A stretch of 64,000 bases of DNA from the NCBI GenBank assembly GCA_027886175.1, contig JAJNNQ010000004.1, positions 13,903,501 through 13,967,500 on the forward strand, given 5' to 3'. The DNA comes from Phylloscopus collybita. Taxonomy: Eukaryota; Chordata; Aves; Passeriformes; Phylloscopidae. The notes under the pieces are model-generated. The model did not search any database. It saw only the letters and a list, made by a program, of their open reading frames with translations, and was not told where the DNA came from. Made by a program: the position numbers and the translations under genes. Positions 48,401 through 58,853 of this stretch are shown piece by piece; position 1 is the stretch's first letter; the number at the start of each line of letters is the position of its first letter.

Positions 48401-48699
48401 ACACTATTACAGATTAATTACATGTTCAGAATTTCTTTCAATTAGGAAAAGCACCTGAAGAAGTATTCAATGAACTTCTTTTGTCATACCCCAATCGTGA
48501 ACTCCCAATGTCAGACTGGCACTTAAAGGTCAAATGTTTCTTAGTGTACAAAGTTTTTTCAGGTTTTCACATTCTTTCAGAAAGTGCAAGATGCACATGT
48601 TGAAGAATCAGACATATCTACCAAAATGAAGTATTAAAGACACCTTTTCATTTCTTCGATTTGGCAGTATAATCAGAGGACAGAGATTACAATTTAAAA
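45491..48699. other. Space between the LOX and SRFBP1 3' ends
   Basis: AT-rich and non-coding. It may hold alternative 3' ends of both genes. It includes the ancient CR1 at about 48100-48310 and no other recognised feature. Confidence 0.5.
48100..48310 (+). mobile_element. Ancient CR1 3' fragment
   Basis: GATACTGGGTTAGATGGGCC with TTTGGGGTGATGCAGGGC is the conserved 3' motif of old amniote CR1 copies. The upstream part, with ATAAAGGATTATTAAACACC, is poorly alignable. It is diverged and its left end is uncertain. Confidence 0.55.
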
Positions 48700-49220
48700 G
48701 TATAATATTTTATTCTCTCCAGAAATTTACATATTATTCTTACAACTGATTGACTTTTACAGCTACCTGATACACTGATGAATTTATGAAGCCTCTTCAA
48801 GTTTAAAAATCTTTTACTTTGTCTCAGCTGAGATGTGACAATAGAGCACCTTTCTTTTGACAACCAAATTATCATATAAAGTACATTTTTTTACATACAG
48901 AGAAACCCTTCCAACCTCCCCCCTCCAAGGAATCTGTACTATTCCTGCAGGACACAAATTATGTTCCTAAAACCACTTTACTCACATTGGGGTATATTTC
49001 ACAAATGGTGGCACTACATAATGGGACTTATGAACCAACACCAAATAGCTATTACATTAATCAATAGACAGCAAAAGAAATGAATGTAACAATCTTGATA
49101 TTCTAAGATAGTAAATAATAGTTGCAATTTTGTAAGTTGCAAAGGATATGGACAATATAACAAAGATGTTCAAGCAGCAGTTGGAAAAAAATTTTTTTTG
49201 AACCTCCATTTACATATAGT
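48700..49220 (-). other. SRFBP1: Probable SRFBP1 3' UTR (proximal form)
   Basis: This AT-rich sequence follows the SRFBP1 stop on the - strand. A - strand AATAAA (TTTATT on +) at about 48708-48713 could end a roughly 0.5-kb 3' UTR. Further - strand AATAAA hexamers occur near 47.5 kb, so longer forms are possible. Confidence 0.4.
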
Positions 49221-49420
49221 CTAGTCATCAAATTTAATCTTTTTCCCCTGGAATGCTGTAATTTGAGACATTTGCTCTCTGCGTCTCCTGCTTGCTTCCC
49301 ATGAAGGATGAAGAGGCTGCTCCATACATGCTTTTTTACTGTTGCCACTGTTGCATTTAATACCCCCTGAAGCTTTTGCAAACGGTTTCTTCTTAAGCTT
49401 TGTTTCATTTTTAAAAAAAC
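49221..49420 (-). CDS. SRFBP1: SRFBP1 terminal coding exon
   Basis: This 200-bp coding part follows acceptor TACTTCCACAG. It encodes (G)[17 protein letters not shown] and on to [29 protein letters not shown] and TAG. The final 30 residues are the most conserved part of the family and make the identification secure. The 3' UTR continues toward lower coordinates. Confidence 0.95.
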
Positions 49421-52324
49421 CTGTGGAAGTAAGTACAAACCAAAACTTTAACTACATTATGAACCTTCATAAAAGTATGCAAACTACCTTGGGATTGCAG
49501 ATATTTTGAAAAATTTCATAATGAGCCATGGGGAACATACTCATGTGAATATTGCAGACTGGTAAATTGCCACTTGGTAGACTGCAGATAGTTAAGAATT
49601 ATTAATACTTTCTACACTCAACATACTTGTATAGACAAACATTCAGCACAGTCTAAACTTTTTTCTTCACAATAGATCTATACAACTGTTACTCAATGTA
49701 ACTCAGTATGACTGGAATTATATCCTCAATATCCAATGAACTCCAAAATGGTACCACAGAATATAAATGGAATAAAATATTCCATATTCAGGAGCTATTG
49801 AAGAAATTATTTATGGGATAAGGTACTAGTTACATGTAACAATCTGGTACTTATACCTGTGCAAAAGTAATGCTAGCTGCTTGACAGAGGGAAAAGCATT
49901 TTCCAGCGTAAACCCTATATTAAGTATTTCTAATATGAGAAAATAGCCGATAATATGGACAGATTACAATGAAAGCTGAACAGTTTGACCATTTTAACAA
50001 CTAATGTTAAAGTATGTGCCACAAACTTGAAAAGAAACAAATACATCCCATCATGAACAGATTGCAGGGGCAACAGAGTTTCAAAATGTTTTTTTCTCTC
50101 CTATTTTTACCAGATAAAGTAATACATACCTGTTCTTTCATTTTTGAAAGGCTGGTCTTCAGTATTTCTAAAAACAGAAAGATAAATTAAGAGTTTTCAA
50201 TAAAATTGTAAGATTACAAACACCTGTAAATAAAGAATCATCATCACCAAAACACTCATGCAATATCTTTTCAAACATAACATGCAAGCTTCTTCAATAC
50301 TGCTCCACCCATGTTAATAAAGAAGTAGAAAGAGAATATTCAGAAGTGACTGAATTTGGGTGTAGATATAGTTAGGAATCCTATGCATAAATCAGTGCTA
50401 CTATGAATATAAAAATACATGTACTGCCAAGGAAGCTTTAGACTAGTGAGTATTTTCTGTGAAAATGTTCTAAGGTTTAATTAATGTGCTGAAATCCTCT
50501 TTGTTTAGTAATGACTTTTAGAAATCACTACCATTTCCATTACCGTGAAGGAGGGAGGGAATGGAGAACATAACACGGAGGAGAAGGTTTACCTTCTGTT
50601 CTGAGATTTCTGATTGGTGGTAGACAAAGAACTGCAGAATACTGACTCCAGCTTGCCTGCTTTTTCAAGTGGCTTTCTCTTTTCCAGGATCAAATTTTCT
50701 GCTGTCCCAGACACTGTGCTCTTTTCTGTTTTCATTACATTTTTCTGAACACTACCCTTTCCTTTTGTTGAAGAAAAATTACTAACTGCTGCTACTTTTT
50801 TCTTTTTTTTTACTTTGCCAATGAAGAAATCATCATTGCTGTCACTGTCAGAATCTGATGTCTCATTATAAAACCTCTCTTCAGTACTATCATCAAAGTA
50901 TTCCTTCTCACTGGGATGCTCTTGGTCACTCTCATCAATTTTTTTTTTTATTGCATTTAATTTGTTCATACTCATATTTTCTTTCCTTTTTTGGTACTCA
51001 AGTTTCTTTCCTGTTTTGTTTTGAGCAACTGTTTGCATTTCTACTGCCTGAAATGAAGGTTCTTCTGGAGCATATGCTCTCTCCATTTCCACAGTTTTCT
51101 GCTCAGATTCACTCTCACAGAGCTCTTCAACCATGTCAGTTTCTACTTTCATGCCTGATTTTGTTTTCTGTTCACATCCTTGTTGTTTTTGAGGCTGCTT
51201 AGAAGCTTGGTCATCCAAGTTGCTATTGGAATGTTGTGCTGATTTAGGCTGTTCTTCTGACTGATCCTTTTTCATAGGAGTGGCTTTGTCTGGGTTCTTT
51301 CTTGCATCCTTAAAAGCTTTAACAGCAGCTGTACAAGGGGCAGAAAAGATTTTATTGCAGCTACAAATGAATTTATGCAAGTTATTTTTACATAAGAAAA
51401 CAGTTTTATATAAGAAAACATTTTTGCAACTTATATGTCTTGTATTGAGCATATTTTGGATATCCTTATGAATTATTTACCAAACACATGGGACAAGAGA
51501 TACCATAGAGTAGAGTATCAACAAAAATGAAGGAAAATCCTTGAAAATATCAATTAAATACACTATGAAATTTGGGTTAAACTGTAAACTTCTCTTTCAA
51601 AAAACAATCTGCAGCTCATAATCATGTTCACTTAGGCCACTACTTTGTGTGTAGAATTGTAAACTAATATTAATTTGTTCATATGCAATTCAATGCTATT
51701 TGATATGCTCTGTTATTAATGAAGTAACTTTGTGACATTACTATAGGACGTGATATTTTTTAACATTAATTTTAGGTGGCAAATTGCAGTTTCAAGAGAA
51801 AAGAGAAAGCCTAAATAACCAGGAAAAATACCTTAAGTATTCTGAGCACAGTTTTCAGGGAAGATCAGGAAAGTAATTTGTAAAACCTTTTAGGTGCCTT
51901 TGAAAACCCAGTTGTAATGATACGTTTATGTCCCATTTAATTTAGAAACACTCCATTACATCTTTTGACTTTTAAAATTCCCATTGTAAGCTCTGTTTGT
52001 TGAACACCCTATATTAAATAAATGTCATATTGTATGCTGGTTTACATAAAGCTATAGAAATTTTAAATTATATAAATGGTTTAAAGTTTGTGGCTTGGTT
52101 CACTGCATCTAGTTAGGCTAATTACAGAAGCTTTTACTTTTTGTGGGGTTTTTTATTTTTGTTCACGTCAGAAATATACAGGAACAAGGTAACACACCAG
52201 CGAGCTACAGATGTAATAAAAATTCAATAAAATGTTTCATACCTTTAAGTTCAACAAATCTGGGCTTTAAGGTGGGGTGTGTTGCAAGTCTGGCCAGGGC
52301 TCGCTCAGCTGCAGTACAGTTTGG
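49221..52324 (-). CDS. SRFBP1: Serum response factor binding protein 1, C-terminal part (5' exons not in view)
   Basis: SRFBP1 belongs to the BUD22 family. It is a nuclear factor that binds serum response factor and modulates SRF-driven genes; its yeast relative acts in small-subunit ribosome assembly. Four - strand exons join in phase to 351 codons plus a stop; human has about 429 residues, so roughly 90 N-terminal codons are absent here and probably lie beyond 64 kb. Recognisable blocks are [12 protein letters not shown] and [15 protein letters not shown] at the start, the acidic [15 protein letters not shown] and [20 protein letters not shown] (acidic patch then basic NLS-like run), and the near-invariant end [13 protein letters not shown] with [10 protein letters not shown]. 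The middle is charged, Gln/Lys/Glu-rich and poorly conserved. It is convergent with LOX. Confidence 0.93.
50130..50167 (-). CDS. SRFBP1: SRFBP1 38-bp microexon
   Basis: Between acceptor CTGTTTTTAG and donor GTATGT lie 38 bp encoding (R)[12 protein letters not shown](G). The exon links the phases of its neighbours exactly: 2 bases carried in and 1 carried out. It resembles the human segment that carries similar PQNEPQIKN-type sequence. Confidence 0.85.
50593..51328 (-). CDS. SRFBP1: SRFBP1 large central exon
   Basis: This 736-bp exon starts after CCCCTTGTACAG and encodes [12 protein letters not shown], then a long charged low-complexity linker. It ends with the acidic block [20 protein letters not shown], the [13 protein letters not shown] segment and a [11 protein letters not shown] block similar to human. 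It ends AG before GTAAAC, so intron read-through gives an immediate in-frame TAA. Confidence 0.94.
52243..52324 (-). CDS. SRFBP1: SRFBP1 internal exon (first one in the window)
   Basis: This 82-bp exon in phase 0 encodes [17 protein letters not shown] and then [10 protein letters not shown], closely matching the human alanine/arginine-rich segment of the BUD22 domain. The acceptor TTTTTCTTGTGCAG and donor GTATGA are both good. The last base G joins CT of the next exon to give Ala. Confidence 0.92.
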
Positions 52325-53560
52325 CTGCACAAGAAAAATTCAAAAGCATGAAGTCAACAGAACAGTCAATTTACACTGGTCTGTGTTAGTTATGCTACAA
52401 TGCATACTAATGTGATTCTCACCAGGAACTGAACAAGAGGAAAGCTTATGATACCAACAAGTACTTTATTTTTCATGTATTACATCATCCTAAATGCATT
52501 AAAATCTAGCTGCCTAAACATTGACAGAAATGTAGCAGATGCACAACATGTGATATTTCTCAGGTACTGAACAGGAATAACATGACTTATGTTTTCCTTA
52601 AAGCATATCAGACACATCATTCACTGATTTTACATTTAATACTTCATACAAGAGCAAAGACAAATCATGAACTCATTGAATAAAGAACATAATATTGGTA
52701 GAAGGCATTCTGCTTGAAGGAATGCAACAGCTTACAAGAATGACAGTATCGATCTCATAGAAGTTGACCAAAAGACATAGCAGATATTGGTGGAATATAC
52801 ATAAAAGCCAAGGTCTCACTTGACCATAGAGACAAATAATCTTAAATTTGATGTGGTAGGATATTGGAACTCTGAAAACGGATTCAAAGAAGAAATATGA
52901 TCTTCTGACTTCAACTCGAAAAAAAAAGAAAAAAAAAGAAAAAAAAAAAAAAAAGGCAGCAAAGATGGAATTGCTTCTATTCTTTCTCTTTTATATACTG
53001 GAAATCACAGGTGTGACACATTGTAAAAGCTCTCATTTTTAGGTTCTTGTCACCACTCTGCTTGAAAAACAAATAAAAGGTATCTAAGACTTCCCTGATG
53101 CCAGCTCTGTCTTCTGTTATTGTTTTTTTCTGTGTGACTGTTTGTTTGTTTCCTTTTTTTTTTTCTTATCTTCTTTTTTGAAAGGAAGAAAAGTAGGTCC
53201 AACAGATTTGTAAAACACACTTTTATCAGGAAGACTTCTTAAAGTCTGCAGTGGAATTCTCTGGGAGAGAGTGGAAAAGACATACCTTTCTCTCTTCCTC
53301 CTAGTGGTAGTGCAATGGACACATATTCAAATTGTTTCTGTGATTCCAGCCTTCTGCTACAGAAATATCACGGCAGAAGCCACCAGAACCAACAGCTGAT
53401 GATATTCATAAAAAACCAGACAAGTGCCCTGTGACCCAACCTGAGGTGATTTTGGTGCAATCAACTCAACAAAGCATGCTGTCTCTCCTGTCCTAAGGAA
53501 TCATGACAGCAGAGGAAGCCCAAACAAAGGTGTCACCTGGTAGATAGCAAGGAAGTGGTA
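52325..53560 (-). other. Probable SRFBP1 intron
   Basis: Non-coding sequence upstream of the first visible SRFBP1 exon. It contains an A-rich run (52919-52954) and T-rich patches (53120-53175). No further SRFBP1 exon was found here. Confidence 0.5.
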
Positions 53561-53566
53561 TAGCTC

Positions 53567-54141
53567 TGTCCTGGGATGAGGTTAACATGCTTCATGGCAG
53601 ACAAGATGGTGCTGTGTTTTGGATTTGTGACTAGAATATTCTAGAGTTGGTAACACATCAAATTTTAGTTACTGCTGAGCAGTGCTTGCACATCATCAAG
53701 ACCTTCTCTGTTTCTTGCTCTGCCTCTACGACAAGCAAGGAACATCCCAAGGGATAGCTGATCCACACCGACCAAAAGGACATCAAGTCCTTTTCAAGTC
53801 ATGCTTAGCAGTAAAAGCTTGAGGTATCAAAAAGGTATGGGGAGATGTTTGTGGTTATGACATTTATCTTCCCAAGTAACCATTATGTGAAATGAAGCCC
53901 TGCTCTCCGGGATGTGTCTAAACATCTGCCTGTCAATGGGAAGTGGTGAATAAACTCCTTCTTGTTTCCTTCCACATACAGCTTTGATTCCCTCCTTGAA
54001 CTCCTTAATTCTTATGTCCTTATCTCAAGATAGAAGATTTTCTGACTTCTGCTCTTGGGATGCTCTCCCCATCCTGCAGGGGTGGGGTGAGTGAGCAGCT
54101 GCTGGGTGCCTAGCTGCTGGATGGGGTCACACCACGATGCA
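53567..54141 (+). mobile_element. Degenerate ERVL-type LTR
   Basis: Key blocks are GGTGCTGTGTTTTGGATTTG, CTTCCCAAGTAACCATTATG, GTCAATGGGAAGTGGTGAAT and the end GGGTCACACCACGATGCA. These match, from memory, a common avian ERVL LTR, read forward. The copy at 55615-56210 belongs to the same family. No clear target duplication was seen; ends are approximate. Confidence 0.7.
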
Positions 54142-55614
54142 TATCATACTTAATGTATCAGTAATTCACATATAAAGCAGCTGACATGATCCACATGAGA
54201 CTGCTCAGTGGTGAATGTTACTTATTCACATGCCCATTTTCTTCCAGCAGAACCATGTGACTATAAACACTCACTGTGACTATAAACACACTGACTATTC
54301 ACTGCATAAAGACAGGTGGGACACTTCCCACCAACTGTTAGTGCAGGTGAGTCACCTTCAGTGCTTTGGTCTGAAGGAAATAGAGCAATAGAGCCAAAAA
54401 AGGGACTACAAATACATCAGAGTCAGTACTTCTAAATGCAGAAACATTTAATTGGTTTGCCAACCATAAATCTTCTTCCTCAAGCAGTGCAAAGCAAATC
54501 CCATTTTGTAATTCTTTTGCCATAGTTTTAGAGTTTATAAAGTATACTCTTATGGTCAGCTATATTTCATATTTGAAGCGTAGAGCATCTAGGAATTCTA
54601 GTACTTTCCCCTCAAATCTCTGCTACTACAACATTTTTTCTTCAGGTCAAGAAAAACTGGAAAATTGTTCTCTCTGAAAACTGACTATAAAACTATGAAC
54701 ACTGGCCAGGGGGGACAGGCCAAAAGATGGGTCCATTTCCAAGGGCCATAGACTGGCTTATTTCCAGGCTAGCTTAGCTCTGAGAATTTGAAATCTGAAT
54801 TTTGATCCCCATGTGACAGTGCTGTATGCTGCCACCAGATTCTTGGGACAGAAAGCTCACATTTCTGAAGATCATATGCTATTTTCTTTGGAGATTTTCC
54901 TATAGCTGGAAAATCTATTTCTGAACTTAATTAATACACTTTTCCCCTCAGCTACTTCCTGTGGGTTTTGAAAGAATATACCATGAAGTTCAGAAAGCAG
55001 CAGCAGCTTCTGTGCAACATCTGGTATCTTTTAATTCAAATATTTATAGAAAGGCTTTAAGCATATATAGGCCAATCTATATGGAATAACCACATTTTTT
55101 CCTTACAGCAAAATACTTCACAAACACTGCTCACACTGATAGCCACTACCTAACAAACACACAACACGATATTCACATTCTCTCAAATTTCTCATTTTTC
55201 TGTCTCTGGGTTTTTTGTTTTGCTTTGGTTTGGGCTTTTTTTTTTTTTTTTTGGCACAGCCCATGCTCAATTTATTTTCCCTCAAGTACTTTCCAGTATA
55301 TAAAATGTTATAGAAATATAGACAATCCAGAAAAAAACCCCAACACAGTAATGCCAACTGTCTTTACAAGCAAGAACACTTCTCCCTCCACTTCCTATCC
55401 CTTGGATGTTTAATTAGATACTAGAATTGTATACCTTTATTCTGACATACTCCTGCTATTTCTTGTATTATTTTGCACTACTTATTTTTTATGCAAGAAT
55501 GTGCTAGTACTTTTTACAGGAATGTTCTTCCGCCTTCAGTGTGCAACTGAGGCACTGGAAAGTGAACAAACCAACAGAGCAGTCACACTTTGCAGTGAGA
55601 AATTTTAAGTTACT
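54142..55614 (-). other. Probable SRFBP1 intron
   Basis: AT-rich non-coding DNA with a T17 run (55236-55252). A small tandem duplication (GTGACTATAAACAC, two copies, about 54259-54291) is present. No exon was found. Confidence 0.5.
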
Positions 55615-56210
55615 CTGCTAGTTGAGGCTGGGGTAGGGCTTATTTCCTTCACAGCTGCTGGTATGGGGCTGTGTTTTGGATTTGTGTTGAACACAGGGTT
55701 GATAGTACAGAAATGTTTTTGTTATTGCTGAGCTGATGTTACACTGAACCAAGGCCTTTTCTGCTTTTGCATTTCCACACTGGTGAAGCAGCTGGGGTGT
55801 CTGGGAGGCTGGGAGGAGACACAGCTGGGAAAGGTGACTCCAAATGACCAAAGGGATATTCCAGATCATCTGACATCATGGTCAGTACATAAAGTGGGGG
55901 TAAAAGGAGGACTGGGGGGGACATTGGAGTGATGGTGTTTGACTTCCCATGTCACTGTCACATCTGATAGGGCCCTGCTCTCCTGGAGATGGCTGAACAC
56001 CTGCCTGGCATTGAAAGCACTAAATTAATTTCTTGTTTTGCTCTGCTATTGTGCACAGCTTTTGCTTTCTTTATTAAGCTGTCCTCATCTCAGCCTGTGA
56101 GTTTCCTAGCTTTTATCCTTCCAATTCTCTCCCTGATCCTGCTGCTGCAGGAGTGAGAGTGAGTGAGCAACTGCCTGGCACCTGGTATTGGCTGAGGTCA
56201 AACCATCTGA
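55615..56210 (+). mobile_element. ERVL-type LTR
   Basis: Same family and orientation as 53567-54141 but better preserved: GGTATGGGGCTGTGTTTTGG, CCAAAGGGATATTCCAGATC, a TATA-like ACATAAAG at about 55888, GGAGATGGCTGAACACCTGC and a TTTATTAAGC polyadenylation region near 56070. No internal retroviral genes flank it. Confidence 0.75.
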
Positions 56211-57081
56211 AGGCAGTCTCCTCTAACATTCTATCTTGGTAAATAATGCATTATTTCTGTAAATATTATGAAAAACATCTATTATCTAACAGCCATGTAA
56301 GCTCCAGATAGGAGAGACAAACTTCACAATGCAAGTTTTGAGATATGCTGGAAGAGGGGTCAGAAGTTTGTAATGGCTCTGAGAGCTGGCACCACAGGAG
56401 CCGAAAGAAGAAGCACTATGATGAAAACATCAGGGAGAAGCTGTGTGGGTAGAACCTGATTCATACAATGCAGGTAATAAAGCGAGAATGAGAAACAGAG
56501 TGTCCCATGGTCTCGAGGCAGATGAGATTGCAGGAGCTGAACAGTATGCTTTGGTAGTATGCCTGAAACAGTAGTTTCAGGATGAATTAAAGGGCAGAAA
56601 CCTGTGAATAGTATGAGAACATGAAATGTGGACTTCTGATTATTGCTTTATTCTGAATAATCTTTCTGTTACAAGACTATTTTTGTCTGTACCCTCTCTG
56701 CTATAGTTATAATCAGTAATAGGAAAGGGGTAATTCTTCAGCTCTTCAACTGACTTTGGCACAAAAGGGAGTTGCCTCATTACAGATCTCATCAGAAACA
56801 AGACTGTTATTAGAAGTATACTACTATAAGGACAACAACTTGCGTTTTACCTGGGTGAGAGTGCTACCAAACTGGTAATGAATTGTGGCTCTGTTGTTAG
56901 TCACTTATTTAAAACAATGACATTCATATGGAGACTGTAAGAAACCCCACTGGGAAGTATGCAATACATAGCAAAAACCATGACACAGAAACCAACCTTG
57001 TAGAATGTCATTCTAGTTTCTATATTATCCAGAAGTGCAGTTTCATTTCAAATGTTAACAATACCCAGATTATAAGGAGAG

Positions 57082-57113
<32 letters not shown>

Positions 57114-58164
57114 AGAGAGTCAATACTAACTAGAGTAAGCATATAAAAAAGGTAACACCCAATTCTGGGAAAAAACAAGATGTTATTGCAATACCCTGTA
57201 AAGCAACTTGAGAGAAGAGCTCTCTATAAAAAAAACAACAACTAGAAAACCTGTTAATCCACACATTCTTTACAAAACTCTAACTAGTTACAGCTGTCCT
57301 TTATAACAGCAGATGTGATTAATGTGAAGTTACAGTGTGGCTGAAGGTGCAAAATCACAGCTGCCACCCAAGTCCATACCATGACCTCATACTGCTTTGG
57401 AACAAGACATGAGAAAAGTTACTTTCTGACTGTGAAATACAGCTAGTTCTCCCTCTTGCTTTATGTCTGTAAAATATACAGCATATGATTTGTGGCCATC
57501 AGACATAGTGAAGATTTTGGTATGGGAGACAACTGGTTAATAGTATCACTCATGGTAGCATTGCTGTCTCAGCTCCTGACAGCAAGGGGTTGGTTGTTGA
57601 CTATGTCTCACATTAATGATGACAAATGATGACAAGTTATTTACTCATCATCTGCCAAAATCTCTCATTTTTATAATAATCTACTACTTTGTTTTAACTC
57701 AAGCTTTAACTGTTATCAACATAACACCAAAATGATTGTACGGGTATTACGAAGTAGCACTTAAAAGCTATACAGCATGACAGGTATATAAGCTTAATAG
57801 CGTGACAAGTGAGAAGTTCTTACAGAAATCAATTCTTTATGGATCTCAGGAAATCATCCAGGTTTCAGCAGATTTTTTTTTTTTGAAATTGGATGATATA
57901 CGATTTTTAAAATAGGCTGATGAAATATTTCTATTTGAAGCTAAAAAAGAGATCTAAAACTTTTGCAAAAACTCATCAAGACAATGTTCTGTGATAGAAC
58001 TACAGAATTAAAACTGGACAATTTCTTACAAAACATTGAGATACACAAGTAAACTTGTTTATCGGTATTTTCAATGATTGCCACAGTTTATATTAATTTA
58101 CATTATTTTCTTTTAGCATGGTAATTCAACCACAGAAGTATTTAGGTATTTACTTTATTTATCT
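56211..58164 (-). other. Probable SRFBP1 intron
   Basis: AT-rich, with an A29 run followed by GA repeats (57082-57119). No exon was identified. Confidence 0.5.
57082..57119 (+). repeat. Poly-A followed by GA microsatellite
   Basis: A run of 29 A followed by GAGAGAGAG. It is likely polymorphic. Confidence 0.95.
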
Positions 58165-58853
58165 TGAAAGCCATGGTGGGTCAGCCTTGGCTGGATGCCA
58201 GGTGCCCAGTGAAGCTGCTTTATTGCACCCCTCCTCAACCAAACAAGGGAGAGAAAATTCAGTGAAAGATTCATGGCTTGAGATATGGTTAGGGAGAGAT
58301 CAGTGACCAAGTACCACAATGGGCAAAAGAGACTCAGCTTGGGGAAGTTTTAATATAATTTATTGCTAATCAAATAAGAATAGAGTAATGAGGACTAAAA
58401 AATGAAATCTTAAAACATCTTCCCTCCACTCCTCCCTTCTGCCCAGGCTCAATTTCACTTGCCATTTTCTCTACCTCCTCCACCCCAGTGGCACAGGGAG
58501 ATAGGGAATGGGGAGCTGTAGTTCACACATTGTCTCTGCTGCTCCTTCCTCAGCTCCAGTGCCTGAAGCACCTTCAACTCTCCTTCTTCATGGCTCTTCC
58601 TCCCACATATTCTCACTCCTCTCTTCCCTGATTGCAACTGCTCCTGTGCGATCCCTCACCTTCCTTTTTAACTCTATTATCCCAGAGGTGCTGCCACCAT
58701 CACTGAAGGGCACAGCCTCGGGCAGTGGTCCATCCTAGAGCTGGATGGCATTGGCTCCATCAGACACAGGGCAAGCTTCTTGCCCCTTCTCATAGAAGCC
58801 ATCCCTATAGCCAACCTATCTATGAAAATCTTGCCATGCAAACCCAACACAAA
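58165..58853 (-). mobile_element. ERV LTR, antisense
   Basis: On + it begins GGTGGGTCAGCCTTGGCTGG and ends CTTGCCATGCAAACCCAACA. On - it has a TATA-like region (GAGTTAAAAAGG) and an AATAAATT signal near 58360. It is the same family as 8744-9475, in better condition. It is a solo LTR with no coding region attached. Confidence 0.7.

Noticed and set aside
49103..49438. 111-codon - strand frame over the last SRFBP1 exon
   Set aside because: It is in the wrong frame; the adjacent frame gives the conserved SRFBP1 tail and ends at TAG 49221.
51329..51452. Upstream extension of the SRFBP1 large-exon frame to an ATG near 51452
   Set aside because: A good acceptor (CCCCTTGTACAG) lies at 51329, and the exon at 52243-52324 joins in phase there with conserved sequence. 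The extension is intronic read-through.
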